Positions 17,619-26,776 of a stretch of DNA of 64,000 bases are shown here, piece after piece. The DNA is taken from positions 62,001 through 126,000 of the forward strand of contig CAZBED010000004.1 of the NCBI GenBank assembly GCA_964490845.1. Direction: 5' to 3'. Each line of letters begins with the position of its first letter. Position 1 is the stretch's first letter. The notes beneath the pieces were generated by a model, which saw only the letters and a program-made list of their open reading frames with translations, made no database searches and had not been told where the DNA came from. The DNA is from JADJSS01 sp964490845 (GTDB lineage: Bacteria > Bacteroidota > Bacteroidia > Chitinophagales > JADIYW01). The position numbers were made by a program, and so were the translations under genes.

Positions 17619-20345
17619 ATGAAGACTCGTATCCGGCTAATTGCTATCTTCTTTTTAATTCCTTTTTACCTGTCGGCAGCAGAGAATTTTGTTTTTAAAG
17701 GAACCGTTACTGATGTTGGCGGACAACCTGTAATCGGAGCTTCCGTTCAGTTAAAAGGAACAGAAGCCGGATCGACAACAGATATAAATGGTGCATTTAC
17801 CATTTTATCCGAACAAAAAAAGGGAATACTTGTCATCAGTTATTTAGGATATACCACTGTTGAAAAGGAAACCGATGCGGCAGATAATATCACAATTACA
17901 ATTACAGAATCCGCTGTCGGATTAGGGGATGTTGTAGTTGTTGGAACCCGCAGCCTGAAACGAACAGCCATTGAGACGCCTGTTCCGATTGACATTATTC
18001 AGGTAAAACAGATGAGCAAATTAATGGGGCAAACGGATGTCAACCAGTTACTGCAATATGTCGCACCTTCCTTTAATTCCAACAAACAATCCGGTGCTGA
18101 CGGAGCTGACCATATTGATCCGGCCACACTCAGAGGGTTGGGCCCTGATCAGACGCTGGTATTAATAAACGGAAAACGGCTCCACCAAACTTCTCTCATC
18201 AATTTGTATGGTACGAGAGGACGAGGAAATACAGGCACAGACCTGAATTCCATACCCGCATCCGCGATAGAACGTATAGAAGTCTTAAGAGACGGTTCAT
18301 CCGCTCAATATGGCTCGGATGCAATTGCCGGGGTGATGAATGTGGTCTTAAAATCAAATACAGATGAATTCTCTGGCGGTATCACCGTTGGTGCGAATGT
18401 TACGGGATACGGGCCTTCTCTCAAATACAACGGCACAAAACTGTTTTCCAGAAGAAATGACGGGCTTACCACTAATGTGTTTGTCAATTATGGATGGAAG
18501 CCGTGCAAAAACAGTTTTATCAATTTTACGGTGGATATCCTCACGAAAAAGAAAACATACCGCCCCAATAATACGGTCTTGTTTCCGGATGACTTCCGTA
18601 AAAAATTTGGTGAAGCATCGAACTATGGACCCAGTATTTACCTAAACTCCAGTTTTGGCATCAATGATAAGTGGAGTATATATTCTTTCGGCGGATTTAA
18701 TTTCAGAAATACGGATGCCTTCGCCTATACCCGCGATGCAGGCAGCGCGCGCAATGTCACCGCAATCTATCCGGATGGCTTTGATCCGCATATACAATCA
18801 AAAATATATGATGCTAATTACTCATTGGGAACAAAAGGTAAATTAGGAACCTGGGATTTCGATCTCTCCAATACGTTTGGACTAAACAGGATGCATTACT
18901 TCGGTGACGGCACCCTGAATGCTTCTTTAGAAGCAGCTTCTCCTACACATTTTGATGACGGCGGATTCCAATTCATACAAAACACCGTGAATCTGGGTGT
19001 AACCAAAAATTTTGAGAAAGTGCTGAAAGGATTGAATTTTGCGGCCGGCGCGGAATACCGACTCGAAAACTATCAGATATTTGCTGGAGAAGAAGCCTCC
19101 TGGAAGACTTATGGCCCCGTTGAATTCAGCAGGGATTCCCTTTTTGATGACGGCGGTGTTTTTACAGGCTTTGATATCACCTATCGCCCCGGCGGCGCTC
19201 AAGGATTTCCTGGCTTCCGGCCAGGTGATGAGGTCAATAAAAACAGGCATACTGTCGGGTTATATACTGATGTGGAACTGGATGTTACGAAATCATTCTT
19301 GATGACTGGTGCCATCCGGTATGAATATTATAACGATTTTGGGCATACTGTCAACTTTAAATTCGCCACACGTTATAAATTCGGGGAAAAATTTACATTG
19401 AGAGGCTCTGTCAGCACGGGATTTCGTGCCCCGTCACTCGCGCAGATTTATTTTCAGTCCACTTTTACAGATGTAGTCGCAGGGAACATAATTGATAAGG
19501 TAATTGCCAACAATAAGAGTGATATTGTAAAATCACTTGGAATTCCTTCACTGAAACAGGAAAAATCATTGAACGGTAGTTTCGGATTTACAGCACGTCC
19601 TGCCAACGGCCTGAGTATTACAGCCGATGCTTACTTTGTTGGCATAAAAGACAGAATTGTGTTAACAGGAGCATTTTCCGCTGATGACCCAGATATCGGA
19701 CCGGCCCTTAGTGCATTAAATGTAGGTGCAGCGCAATTTTTCACCAATGCGTTGGATACCAAAACTGTGGGTGTTGATGTGGTATTAACCTATAACCATA
19801 ACTGGGGAAAACACGGCCTGAATATTACACTGGCGGGTAACTTCAATAAAATGTTCTTAGGTAAAATAAAAACAAGCGCAGCCCTAGCAGGAAAAGAAGA
19901 AACCTATTTCGGTGTGCGCGATAAAGGTTTTTTGCTGGCTTCCGCTCCGCGCTCAAAAGCGAATCTCAGCATTGAGTATAAAGTGGGCAATTTCAGTATT
20001 CAACCTCGACTGAACTTTTTTGACAGAGTGGAACTGATCAACTACAGGGTTTTGGGTGATGGCGATATAGCTGATGCTGCACTTGCCGCCGGCGATATGG
20101 CTGCCTACAATGCCGCCATTACCGATGTTTACAAGCCAAAAGTAACCCTTGATTTATCTGTAGCGTATGATGTTTGCAAAAACGTTTCGTTGGTTCTTGG
20201 CAGCAATAATTTGCTTGATACCTACCCTACTGCGCACGATATGGGCTGGAGCGAAAGCGGAGGAATGTGGGATGCTGCCCAAATGGGATTTGGCGGTATG
20301 TTCTTATACGGAAAAATGCTGTTTAATTTTAAAGACAGTAAATAG
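17619..20345 (+). CDS. TonB-dependent outer membrane receptor
   Basis: This 908-residue outer membrane transporter uses TonB/ExbBD energy to import a ligand. In order it has a signal peptide and a carboxypeptidase-regulatory-like beta domain (about 25-105; VFKGTVTDVGGQPVIGASVQ). The plug domain, about 115-250, contains GLGPDQTLVLINGKRLH and RIEVLRDGSSAQYGSDAIAG, the latter a hallmark plug motif. A 22-stranded barrel runs to the end, with a terminal strand (MFLYGKMLFNF). No SusD-like gene follows, so it is not part of a classic glycan utilisation locus; the substrate could be a siderophore, vitamin, peptide or metal complex. The two-component system 1.6 kb upstream is a candidate regulator. 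Confidence 0.95.
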   Translation: MKTRIRLIAIFFLIPFYLSAAENFVFKGTVTDVGGQPVIGASVQLKGTEAGSTTDINGAFTILSEQKKGILVISYLGYTTVEKETDAADNITITITESAVGLGDVVVVGTRSLKRTAIETPVPIDIIQVKQMSKLMGQTDVNQLLQYVAPSFNSNKQSGADGADHIDPATLRGLGPDQTLVLINGKRLHQTSLINLYGTRGRGNTGTDLNSIPASAIERIEVLRDGSSAQYGSDAIAGVMNVVLKSNTDEFSGGITVGANVTGYGPSLKYNGTKLFSRRNDGLTTNVFVNYGWKPCKNSFINFTVDILTKKKTYRPNNTVLFPDDFRKKFGEASNYGPSIYLNSSFGINDKWSIYSFGGFNFRNTDAFAYTRDAGSARNVTAIYPDGFDPHIQSKIYDANYSLGTKGKLGTWDFDLSNTFGLNRMHYFGDGTLNASLEAASPTHFDDGGFQFIQNTVNLGVTKNFEKVLKGLNFAAGAEYRLENYQIFAGEEASWKTYGPVEFSRDSLFDDGGVFTGFDITYRPGGAQGFPGFRPGDEVNKNRHTVGLYTDVELDVTKSFLMTGAIRYEYYNDFGHTVNFKFATRYKFGEKFTLRGSVSTGFRAPSLAQIYFQSTFTDVVAGNIIDKVIANNKSDIVKSLGIPSLKQEKSLNGSFGFTARPANGLSITADAYFVGIKDRIVLTGAFSADDPDIGPALSALNVGAAQFFTNALDTKTVGVDVVLTYNHNWGKHGLNITLAGNFNKMFLGKIKTSAALAGKEETYFGVRDKGFLLASAPRSKANLSIEYKVGNFSIQPRLNFFDRVELINYRVLGDGDIADAALAAGDMAAYNAAITDVYKPKVTLDLSVAYDVCKNVSLVLGSNNLLDTYPTAHDMGWSESGGMWDAAQMGFGGMFLYGKMLFNFKDSK

Positions 20346-20421
20346 ATTTTGAGTATTTATTTATTCACTCATAAATAACATCTGAAATTCTGATTTTCCG
20401 GAAATTCATCGGTTTATCTCG

Positions 20422-20429
20422 TATTTTTG
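20422..20429 (+). promoter_or_regulatory. -7 promoter element, queD
   Basis: TATTTTTG fits TAnnTTTG and ends 18 bp before the queD start codon. Confidence 0.45.
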
Positions 20430-20447
20430 CAGCAGCAATAAACAAAC

Positions 20448-20873
20448 ATGTTATTCGTTACCAAAATTTTTAACTTTGAAATGGCACATGCCATACACGG
20501 GTATGACGGGCCTTGCAAACATATTCACGGCCATTCTTATATATTGGAAGTTACCGTTACCTCCGGCAATGATGAATATGACTACCTGAAAGACACCGGG
20601 TTTATCGTTGATTTTAAGGATTTGAAAAAGCTCGTCAGCGACGCCATCATTAAAAAATACGATCATAAACTGGTATTGTCTAAGGGATATATGGATGCCC
20701 ATCCCGGTTTCAGCGCGGCAGAGAATCTTATAATCTGGGATTTTGAACCCAGCGCGGAAAATATACTGCTCTATTTCAAAAACGAGTTGAATTCCATACT
20801 CACCGGCGAGATGGAATTAGCCAAACTGAAATTATACGAAACGAGCAGCTCTTATGCTGAGTGGGTCAGGTAA
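20448..20873 (+). CDS. queD: 6-carboxytetrahydropterin synthase (QueD-like)
   Basis: This protein of 141 residues belongs to the T-fold pterin synthase family. It converts dihydroneopterin triphosphate to 6-carboxytetrahydropterin, the first dedicated step towards queuosine and other 7-deazapurines. Zinc ligands are in FEMAHAI and the KHIHGHSY motif. The catalytic Cys (GPCKHIHGH) has the C-x3-HGH spacing of QueD, rather than the longer spacing of animal PTP synthases. VDFKDLKKLV and the C-terminal ETSSSYAEW, with the substrate-binding Glu, complete the family pattern. queC, queE and queF are not in view. A 6-pyruvoyl-tetrahydropterin synthase activity cannot be excluded from sequence alone. 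Confidence 0.85.
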   Translation: MLFVTKIFNFEMAHAIHGYDGPCKHIHGHSYILEVTVTSGNDEYDYLKDTGFIVDFKDLKKLVSDAIIKKYDHKLVLSKGYMDAHPGFSAAENLIIWDFEPSAENILLYFKNELNSILTGEMELAKLKLYETSSSYAEWVR

Positions 20874-20907
20874 TCTTTAAGATTTTCCGTAAAACAAGCT
20901 TTTTTGA

Positions 20908-21840
20908 TTAATGAAAATGTTCTGCAAGGTAACGTTCAGCGTCCAAAGCAGCCATACAGCCTGAACCTGCAGATGTAACAGCCTGACGATAGATCTTATC
21001 CTGTACATCACCAGCAGCAAAAACACCATTTACATTGGTTTTGGTAGAACCCGGAATTGTCATAATATAACCGGTTTCATCCATATCCAGCCATCCTTTG
21101 AAAATATCTGAATTCGGTTTATGGCCTATCGCGACAAAGAAACCTTCCAGTTTCACCTCTGTCACTTCGTTAGTGGCAAGGTTCTTCAGGCGGACGCCTT
21201 CGACCTTCTCCTCTCCTAATATTTCTTCAGTTTCGCTATTCCAGTACACTTTAATATTAGGCGTTTTCAGCACTCTTTCCTGCATAATCTTGGAAGCCCG
21301 CATTTTGTCACGACGGACAATCATATGTACCTGCGGACAGAGATTGGATAAATATAATGCTTCTTCACAGGCCGTATCTCCGGCTCCAACAATTGCCACT
21401 TCTTTGCCTTTGTAAAAGAACCCGTCACAAACGGCACAGGCTGATACACCACGACCGTTCAATTTTTCTTCGGATGGAATGCCCAGCCATTTCGCTTTAG
21501 CGCCTGTAGCGATAATCACTGCATTGGCATGGATTTCCTTTTCATCATCCACCCAAACTTTATGCACTTTTCCAGAAAAGTCTACTTTTGTCACTAATCC
21601 AAAACGCACTTCCGTTCCTACCCGCTCGGCCTGTTTCTGGAAATCATCCATCATCTTAGGGCCCGTAACAGCATCCGGATAGCCGGGATAATTTTCTACA
21701 TCCGTGGTGGTCATCAGCTGGCCGCCCGGCTCTAAACCGGTATATAATACAGGTTTGAGGTTTGCTCTGGCGGCATAAATTGCGGCAGTGTATCCCGCAG
21801 GACCTGCACCAATTATCAGACAGTTTACTGTTTCAATCAT
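20908..21840 (-). CDS. trxB: Thioredoxin-disulfide reductase
   Basis: This flavoenzyme uses NADPH to reduce thioredoxin in the cytosol. Its 310 residues are the normal length. The FAD site is GAGPAGYTAAIYAARA (11-26), the redox-active pair is C135/C138 in SACAVCDGFF, the NADPH-binding GAGDTACEEA follows, and the FAD-contacting FAAGDV motif is near 275. It lies at the end of a minus-strand run after yajC and coaE (57-bp gap), with no visible terminator between, so probably one operon. In a bacterium apparently relying on bacillithiol and thioredoxin, it is the likely electron source for the glutathione-peroxidase-type enzyme encoded at 13 kb. Confidence 0.95.
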   Translation of the reverse strand: MIETVNCLIIGAGPAGYTAAIYAARANLKPVLYTGLEPGGQLMTTTDVENYPGYPDAVTGPKMMDDFQKQAERVGTEVRFGLVTKVDFSGKVHKVWVDDEKEIHANAVIIATGAKAKWLGIPSEEKLNGRGVSACAVCDGFFYKGKEVAIVGAGDTACEEALYLSNLCPQVHMIVRRDKMRASKIMQERVLKTPNIKVYWNSETEEILGEEKVEGVRLKNLATNEVTEVKLEGFFVAIGHKPNSDIFKGWLDMDETGYIMTIPGSTKTNVNGVFAAGDVQDKIYRQAVTSAGSGCMAALDAERYLAEHFH

Positions 21841-21897
21841 TTTAAAAAATTAAGTCAGAGAATTATAGAGTATAACGTACACCGAAATTAAAAAGTT

Positions 21898-22491
21898 CTA
21901 TCCGGATAATTCAATTAATCGCTGATGAATTGTCAACACTTGTTCTATCAACGGTGTCGAATGATCATTGTAAATCACAAAATCAGCTTTTTTTATTTTC
22001 TCTTCTTCCGGCATTTGTTTGGCAACACGTTCCATTACTTCTGCTCTGAGAGCTTTATCTCTTTTCATTGTTCGTGCCACTCTTTCCTCAAGAGGCGCAA
22101 ATACGGTAATGGTTTTGTCTAAAAAAAGATAACTGCCGCTTTCAAAAAGAATTGCCGCTTCATATAGGGTATAAGGCTTTTCTTCATGCCGCAGAAACCA
22201 TGCCTGAGAATCATTAAACACAGCTGGATGCACAATTGCATTCAGTTGTGCCAGTAATGACTGTTGTTGAAAAACTTTGTCAGCGATAAATTTCCGGTTG
22301 AGCTGTCCGTCCGTTAAATAAGCATCCTTGCCAAAGAGCGCAATCACCTGCTTTCGAATGGTTTCATCCTTATTCATCAGTTCTTTCGCACGGTCATCTG
22401 CGTAATAAACCGGAACACCCAAGGTTTCAAAGATTCGGCAGACGGTAGTCTTACCGCTCCCAATTCCACCTGTTATTCCCACCTTCAACAT
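21898..22491 (-). CDS. coaE: Dephospho-CoA kinase
   Basis: This kinase catalyses the last step of coenzyme A synthesis, phosphorylating the 3'-hydroxyl of dephospho-CoA with ATP. Its 197 residues are the normal size for the family. The Walker A motif GITGGIGSGKTTVCRIFETL is at 6-25, VPVYYADDRAKELM follows with the substrate-binding Asp pair, and the lid includes RDKALRAEVMERV. The gene sits between yajC (63 bp upstream) and trxB, all on the minus strand. It probably shares the well-matched promoter found before yajC. Confidence 0.95.
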   Translation of the reverse strand: MLKVGITGGIGSGKTTVCRIFETLGVPVYYADDRAKELMNKDETIRKQVIALFGKDAYLTDGQLNRKFIADKVFQQQSLLAQLNAIVHPAVFNDSQAWFLRHEEKPYTLYEAAILFESGSYLFLDKTITVFAPLEERVARTMKRDKALRAEVMERVAKQMPEEEKIKKADFVIYNDHSTPLIEQVLTIHQRLIELSG

Positions 22492-22554
22492 GAAAAAATG
22501 TTACCTGACAACGATGTATTCCGGTAGAATTTAATTCAATACCGGATATAAAAA

Positions 22555-22887
22555 TCAAGACGGTTGAGTAACCGCGTTCAACGGTTTGGAAAGTTCAGAG
22601 TTGATGGCGGATTTCTCTATCTTCAACCGGGTTGGGCCATCCACCTGAATTAAAAAAGTTTTATCCTCATCGTTAATGGATACTATTTTTCCGTGTATGC
22701 CAGCGATTGTAATGACTTTGTCACCCGCTTTCAGTGTATCAATAAAATTTTGTGCTTCTTTTGCTTTTTTAGATTGCGGACGTATCAGGAAAAAATAGAA
22801 TACCACAAACATCAGCGCCATCATAATCAAGGTTGGTAAACCGCTTCCGGGTGAACCACCTGCTTCTAATAAAAATAATAAGTTCAT
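22555..22887 (-). CDS. yajC: Preprotein translocase subunit YajC
   Basis: This protein of 110 residues has a single membrane helix (about 17-37: LPTLIMMALMFVVFYFFLIR) followed by the signature RPQSKKAKEAQNF and the cytosolic KAGDKVITIAGIHGKIVSI domain. YajC associates with SecDF and the Sec translocon in the inner membrane. The N-terminal LLLEAGGSPGSG extension before the helix is somewhat long but not abnormal. It is the first gene of the likely yajC-coaE-trxB operon, with a textbook Bacteroidota promoter 18-48 bp upstream of its ATG. Confidence 0.92.
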   Translation of the reverse strand: MNLLFLLEAGGSPGSGLPTLIMMALMFVVFYFFLIRPQSKKAKEAQNFIDTLKAGDKVITIAGIHGKIVSINDEDKTFLIQVDGPTRLKIEKSAINSELSKPLNAVTQPS

Positions 22888-22904
22888 AAATTTAATTTGT
22901 ACTG

Positions 22905-22935
22905 CAAAACTATAATGTAAAACACACTAATCAAA
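22905..22935 (-). promoter_or_regulatory. Full -33/-7 promoter, yajC operon
   Basis: On the minus strand, TTTG (22935-22932) is followed after exactly 19 bases by TAGTTTTG (22912-22905). Together they match the Bacteroidota consensus TTTG-N19-21-TAnnTTTG in both boxes and in spacing. It is the best promoter match seen in the window. Confidence 0.65.
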
Positions 22936-23001
22936 ATATACTTATTTATTCTTTCAGATACAGTGTTACAGTTCACATTTTATTAACTTTACCCTCCAAA
23001 A

Positions 23002-23009
23002 TACATTTG
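23002..23009 (+). promoter_or_regulatory. -7 promoter element, aldehyde dehydrogenase
   Basis: TACATTTG matches TAnnTTTG exactly. It overlaps an in-frame TTG at 23007, which makes that TTG an unlikely start and favours the ATG at 23034. Confidence 0.45.
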
Positions 23010-23033
23010 ACAAAACAATCTAAATTTATTTTT

Positions 23034-24554
23034 ATGCAATTTCTGAAAAATTTGGCTATTCAAGATATAAATATTGGTACTTCCACCGGCACACAATGGA
23101 TAGAAACCTCAGTTTTACTGGACTCTTTCTCACCGGTAGATGGTAAAAAAATTGCCTCTGTACAACTTACCGGCAAAGATGCCTACGAAGATGTTATTCA
23201 AAAGGCACAAGAAGCGTTTACCGTCTGGAGAATGGTTCCGGCGCCTAAGCGCGGTGAAATTATTCGTCAGATGGGTGATGAATTCCGCAGGCACAAAGAT
23301 GATCTGGGGCGGCTGGTTTCATGGGAAATGGGTAAAAGCCTGCAGGAAGGATTGGGTGAGGTACAGGAAATCATTGACATCTGCGACTTTGCAGTGGGGT
23401 TGTCCAGGCAACTATACGGTCTGAGCATGCATTCTGAACGTCCACACCATCGGATGTATGAACAATGGCATCCCTTAGGAATTGTAGGGATTATCACCGC
23501 CTTCAATTTTCCTGTCGCCGTTTGGGGCTGGAATGCCATACTCGCCTGGGTGTGCGGGGATGTATGTGTATGGAAACCTTCCGAAAAAACTCCGTTGACC
23601 GCAGTTGCATGTCAGAAAATAGCGGAAAAAGTCATCAGGGCAAATCAATTGCCGGAAGGTTTATCCTGTCTCGTCACAGGTGACCGCAATGTCGGAGAAT
23701 GGATGGCGGCAGATGAGCGAATTCCGCTGATATCCGCCACCGGCTCCACGCGAATGGGTAAAGAAGTAGGCAAAATGGTGGCTGCCCGGTTAGGCAGAAG
23801 CTTACTCGAGTTGGGTGGAAATAATGCTATCATCATTACTCCGGATGCCGACTTAAAACTGGCTGTCGTAGGGGCTGTGTTTGGTGCTACCGGAACCACC
23901 GGTCAACGCTGTACTACTACACGAAGATTAATCATACATGAGTCTATTTATGAGCAGTTTAAACAACAATTAATCAATGCTTATGGCCAGCTTAAAGTGG
24001 GTAACCCTTTAGAAGACGGTATTCATGTAGGACCATTAATTGATAATCATTCAGTTAGAAACTATTTAAATGCAATTGAAGCTTGCAAATCACAGGGAGG
24101 TAAGTTTATAGTGGAAGGTGAAGTATTAATAATAAAAAATTATGAATCAGACTGTTATGTTAAACCATGTATAGCAGAAGTGGATAGTCAGTTGCCAATC
24201 GTACAAACAGAAACCTTCGCCCCTATTCTTTACCTGATAAAATACAATAAACTGGAAGAAGCGATTGCTTTGCAGAATGCAGTTCCACAAGGACTGTCTT
24301 CCGCTATTATGACGCAGAATATGCGGGAAATGGAATTGTTTCTATCTGCAGCCGGCTCAGATTGCGGGATCGCCAATGTGAATGCTGGCACTTCAGGCGC
24401 GGAAATCGGTGGAGCTTTTGGTGGTGAAAAGGAAACTGGTGGCGGCAGGGAATCCGGCTCTGATGCCTGGAAAGCGTATATGCGTCGGCAAACCAGTTCC
24501 GTCAATTACGGTACTGACCTGCCATTAGCACAGGGTATCAAATTTGACTTTTAA
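23034..24554 (+). CDS. Aldehyde dehydrogenase, ALDH7 (aminoadipate semialdehyde) type
   Basis: This 506-residue protein is an NAD-dependent aldehyde dehydrogenase. Its closest resemblance is to the ALDH7/antiquitin group, which oxidises alpha-aminoadipic semialdehyde in lysine breakdown. Motifs are GIITAFNFPVAVWGWNA, WKPSEKTPLTAVA, the catalytic Glu in LELGGNNAIII, nucleophile Cys293 in TTGQRCTTTRRL, and the C-terminal GGAFGGEKETGGGRESGSDA. The TTG at 23007 would add nine residues, but it sits inside the -7 element, so the ATG at 23034 is used. It is monocistronic, and no lysine-degradation partner is adjacent. The family is secure; the exact substrate is less so. Confidence 0.92.
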   Translation: MQFLKNLAIQDINIGTSTGTQWIETSVLLDSFSPVDGKKIASVQLTGKDAYEDVIQKAQEAFTVWRMVPAPKRGEIIRQMGDEFRRHKDDLGRLVSWEMGKSLQEGLGEVQEIIDICDFAVGLSRQLYGLSMHSERPHHRMYEQWHPLGIVGIITAFNFPVAVWGWNAILAWVCGDVCVWKPSEKTPLTAVACQKIAEKVIRANQLPEGLSCLVTGDRNVGEWMAADERIPLISATGSTRMGKEVGKMVAARLGRSLLELGGNNAIIITPDADLKLAVVGAVFGATGTTGQRCTTTRRLIIHESIYEQFKQQLINAYGQLKVGNPLEDGIHVGPLIDNHSVRNYLNAIEACKSQGGKFIVEGEVLIIKNYESDCYVKPCIAEVDSQLPIVQTETFAPILYLIKYNKLEEAIALQNAVPQGLSSAIMTQNMREMELFLSAAGSDCGIANVNAGTSGAEIGGAFGGEKETGGGRESGSDAWKAYMRRQTSSVNYGTDLPLAQGIKFDF

Positions 24555-24606
24555 TAACAACTGTTAATTCAGATAAACATCTATTTTTATCAAATAAAAA
24601 TTGCTC

Positions 24607-25491
24607 ATGAAACGACTGCTTACTATTTTCTTATGTTGGACGGGTTTTCAGCTTTCTGCCCAAAATAATGCCTTATTTTTCTACATGAATGCCGGTAAAT
24701 TTGGATTCGTGGATGCAGCCGGCAATCCGGCAATCGCTCCGACATTTAGTTTTGCCGCTAATTTTTCGGAAGATTTGGCCGTAGCTGCAAAAGGTGATAA
24801 TGCGTTGTCTGCTCCCAAAGGATACATCAACTCAAAAGGCATATTCGTGCTTAAACCGGCTTATACAGCTGCAGGCGATTTCAGCGAAGGGCTGGCCAGA
24901 GTACAGGTGAATGGCAAATGGGGATATATAGATAAAAAAGGAAATATGGTCATTCAGCCGCAGTATCAGCTATGTTATGAGTTTAAAAACGGCTATGCAC
25001 AGGCGCAGCAGAAAAACTTGTGGGGATTGATAGATAAAACAGGTAAGTTCGTCATCAAACCTAGCTACTACAATCTTACAGATTATTCAGGAAAAGTTCT
25101 TGGTGCACAAAAAACAGTGTACACCGAGTGGAATTTGATAGATATACATGAAATTATAACTTCTCAAAAGGGATTCAGCAGGATGGGTAGTTTCGGAAAT
25201 GGATTGGCGCCGGCACGAAACGTGGACGATAAATGGGGATATATCAACGAAAAAGGAGAATGGGCGATTCAGCCGCAATACAGCAATGCTCATATTTTTA
25301 GTGAAGGATTTGCAGCAGTGGAAACAGGATTTGACAAATGGAAGTTTATTGATGTTAACGGCGATACAGAATTAGATGACCGCTTTGACCGCTCCGCAAT
25401 ATTTAAAAATGGTATTGCACATATAGAGAAAGGGGCCGATATTCAATTACTCAATACTAAAGGTGTAATGGTTTATCAATTCAAGAAATAG
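24607..25491 (+). CDS. Exported WG-repeat protein
   Basis: This 294-residue protein has a signal peptide (MKRLLTIFLCWTGFQLSAQ). At least five WG/KWG repeats of about 50-60 residues follow. Examples are GKFGFVDAAGNPAIAP, GKWGYIDKKGNMVIQP, NLWGLIDKTGKFVIKP, DKWGYINEKGEWAIQP and DKWKFIDVNGD. WG repeats form beta-hairpin units and are widespread in Bacteroidota, with no single function known. It follows the aldehyde dehydrogenase by 52 bp and converges on the enoyl-CoA hydratase gene. The ATG at 24607 was preferred to a TTG two codons earlier because it starts the signal peptide cleanly. Confidence 0.85.
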   Translation: MKRLLTIFLCWTGFQLSAQNNALFFYMNAGKFGFVDAAGNPAIAPTFSFAANFSEDLAVAAKGDNALSAPKGYINSKGIFVLKPAYTAAGDFSEGLARVQVNGKWGYIDKKGNMVIQPQYQLCYEFKNGYAQAQQKNLWGLIDKTGKFVIKPSYYNLTDYSGKVLGAQKTVYTEWNLIDIHEIITSQKGFSRMGSFGNGLAPARNVDDKWGYINEKGEWAIQPQYSNAHIFSEGFAAVETGFDKWKFIDVNGDTELDDRFDRSAIFKNGIAHIEKGADIQLLNTKGVMVYQFKK

Positions 25492-25522
25492 TCACCCGCT
25501 ATAAAAAAGTAGATTTTTTAAA

Positions 25523-26281
25523 TTATTTATTTTTTTCAAATTCCCTTAAAAACTCAGTCCTGTCTGTAATTTCTGTTTTGAAGTTGCTTTCTATTGCTAA
25601 CCCTTCCGCCAAAGTGGTATCCATGCCTTCATTATATAGTTTTTTCATGGCAGCAATGGTTTGTGCGGAATTTTGCAATATGGCATTGGCCAACTCTAAT
25701 ACAGTATTATCCAATTCTGTTAATGCTACAGCTTTGTTAATCAATCCAATATGTTCGGCTTCTTTTCCGGAAACCGGCTTGCAGGTAAACGATAACTCTT
25801 TTGCTTTCATCACACCTACCAGCCTGGGTAAACGCTGTGTCATGCCCCAGGTAGGCATAATTCCCCATTTGGCATGGGTATCGCCAATTTTGGCGTCTTC
25901 CGCAGCAAAAATAATATCGAAGAACATCATCAGCTCGGTAGCGCCTGTATAGCAATGTCCATGTACCTGGGCAATAGCGGGCTGAGGCATATTGCGAAGC
26001 AATCGCGCAATCTCATTGCCGTCTTTTATGATTTGATCAGCAGTAAACTGCCCGTCAACGAGGCTTTCATTCATTGCTTTTAAATCGACTCCGGCGGAAA
26101 ACGCCCTTCCCGCTCCTTTTACGATTAATACTTTGCAGTCTGAATCGGCGCTGATTTCCTGCAAAGCGCATTTAAGTTCATGGATGAGATTGGGACTCAG
26201 TGCATTCAACGCTTGTGGACGGTTTAGCAGTATTGTCGTTATCGGTCCGTTAACCTCAACCAAAATATCCTTGTATTCCAT
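25523..26281 (-). CDS. Enoyl-CoA hydratase/isomerase family protein
   Basis: This 252-residue protein has the crotonase fold. The oxyanion-hole segments are GAGRAFSAGVDLKAM (near 60-74) and VHGHCYTGATELMMFFD (near 106-122). GDTHAKWGIMPTWGMTQRLP holds the position that carries a catalytic acid in hydratases. In the second oxyanion loop the usual GGG is replaced by TGA, so activity may be isomerase- or hydrolase-like. It acts on acyl-CoA thioesters in the cytosol. It is cotranscribed with the SRPBCC gene 25 bp upstream. A second crotonase-fold gene is at 57565. Confidence 0.9.
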   Translation of the reverse strand: MEYKDILVEVNGPITTILLNRPQALNALSPNLIHELKCALQEISADSDCKVLIVKGAGRAFSAGVDLKAMNESLVDGQFTADQIIKDGNEIARLLRNMPQPAIAQVHGHCYTGATELMMFFDIIFAAEDAKIGDTHAKWGIMPTWGMTQRLPRLVGVMKAKELSFTCKPVSGKEAEHIGLINKAVALTELDNTVLELANAILQNSAQTIAAMKKLYNEGMDTTLAEGLAIESNFKTEITDRTEFLREFEKNK

Positions 26282-26306
26282 AAATTAGAGAATTGTTTAT
26301 TATTCG

Positions 26307-26690
26307 TTATCCTTGTTCGTAAAAATCCGATAAGGCGCCAAAATACTGTTCATTCCATCCCGTAACGATATCGTCGTAATCTTCATCCGGAATATTGGTA
26401 TGCCTGAGTTCTACAGATGTGCCTTGTTTGTGTTCGTGCAACAATATAGTAACGATAGACGGTTCCGCCTGCTCGCCAAAGTACCACTCCTGCACAATTT
26501 TCTTATCTGGTACAAACTCCAGGTTCATGCCGGTAATACTGCCATCCCACAAAGAAAATTCCGTGTTCGGCTCTGCCTTCATATCCACCTCATCTCCTGT
26601 CCATAGGCGAATAATTGCCGGATTGGTCAATGCCAGATAAACCATTTCAGGAGGTTCAGGCAGTATATAGTATTTTTTATAGTCTTTCAT
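26307..26690 (-). CDS. SRPBCC/START-like domain protein (AHSA1 type)
   Basis: This protein of 127 residues has a single SRPBCC hydrophobic-pocket domain. An N-terminal strand with YYILPEPPEMVYLALTNP is followed by IRLWTGDEVDMKAEPNTEF, FVPDKKIVQEWYFGEQ, and a C-terminal helix (GWNEQYFGALSDFYEQ). It resembles the activator-of-Hsp90 (AHSA1)-like family, in which bacterial members bind small hydrophobic ligands or act in unknown roles. There is no signal peptide. It precedes the enoyl-CoA hydratase gene by 25 bp, which suggests an operon, but a functional link is not evident. Confidence 0.85.
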   Translation of the reverse strand: MKDYKKYYILPEPPEMVYLALTNPAIIRLWTGDEVDMKAEPNTEFSLWDGSITGMNLEFVPDKKIVQEWYFGEQAEPSIVTILLHEHKQGTSVELRHTNIPDEDYDDIVTGWNEQYFGALSDFYEQG

Positions 26691-26776
26691 AATGTCTGCT
26701 ATAAAAGTAAGGCAAAAAGCGGAACATAGTAAAATATTCAGCGTTTTAAGTATTTTGGCTCATCATTTTATCAGCT

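Noticed and set aside
16704..20345. A SusC/SusD-type glycan utilisation pair
   Set aside because: The lipoprotein precedes rather than follows the TonB receptor, is too short for SusD, and a strong terminator separates the two.
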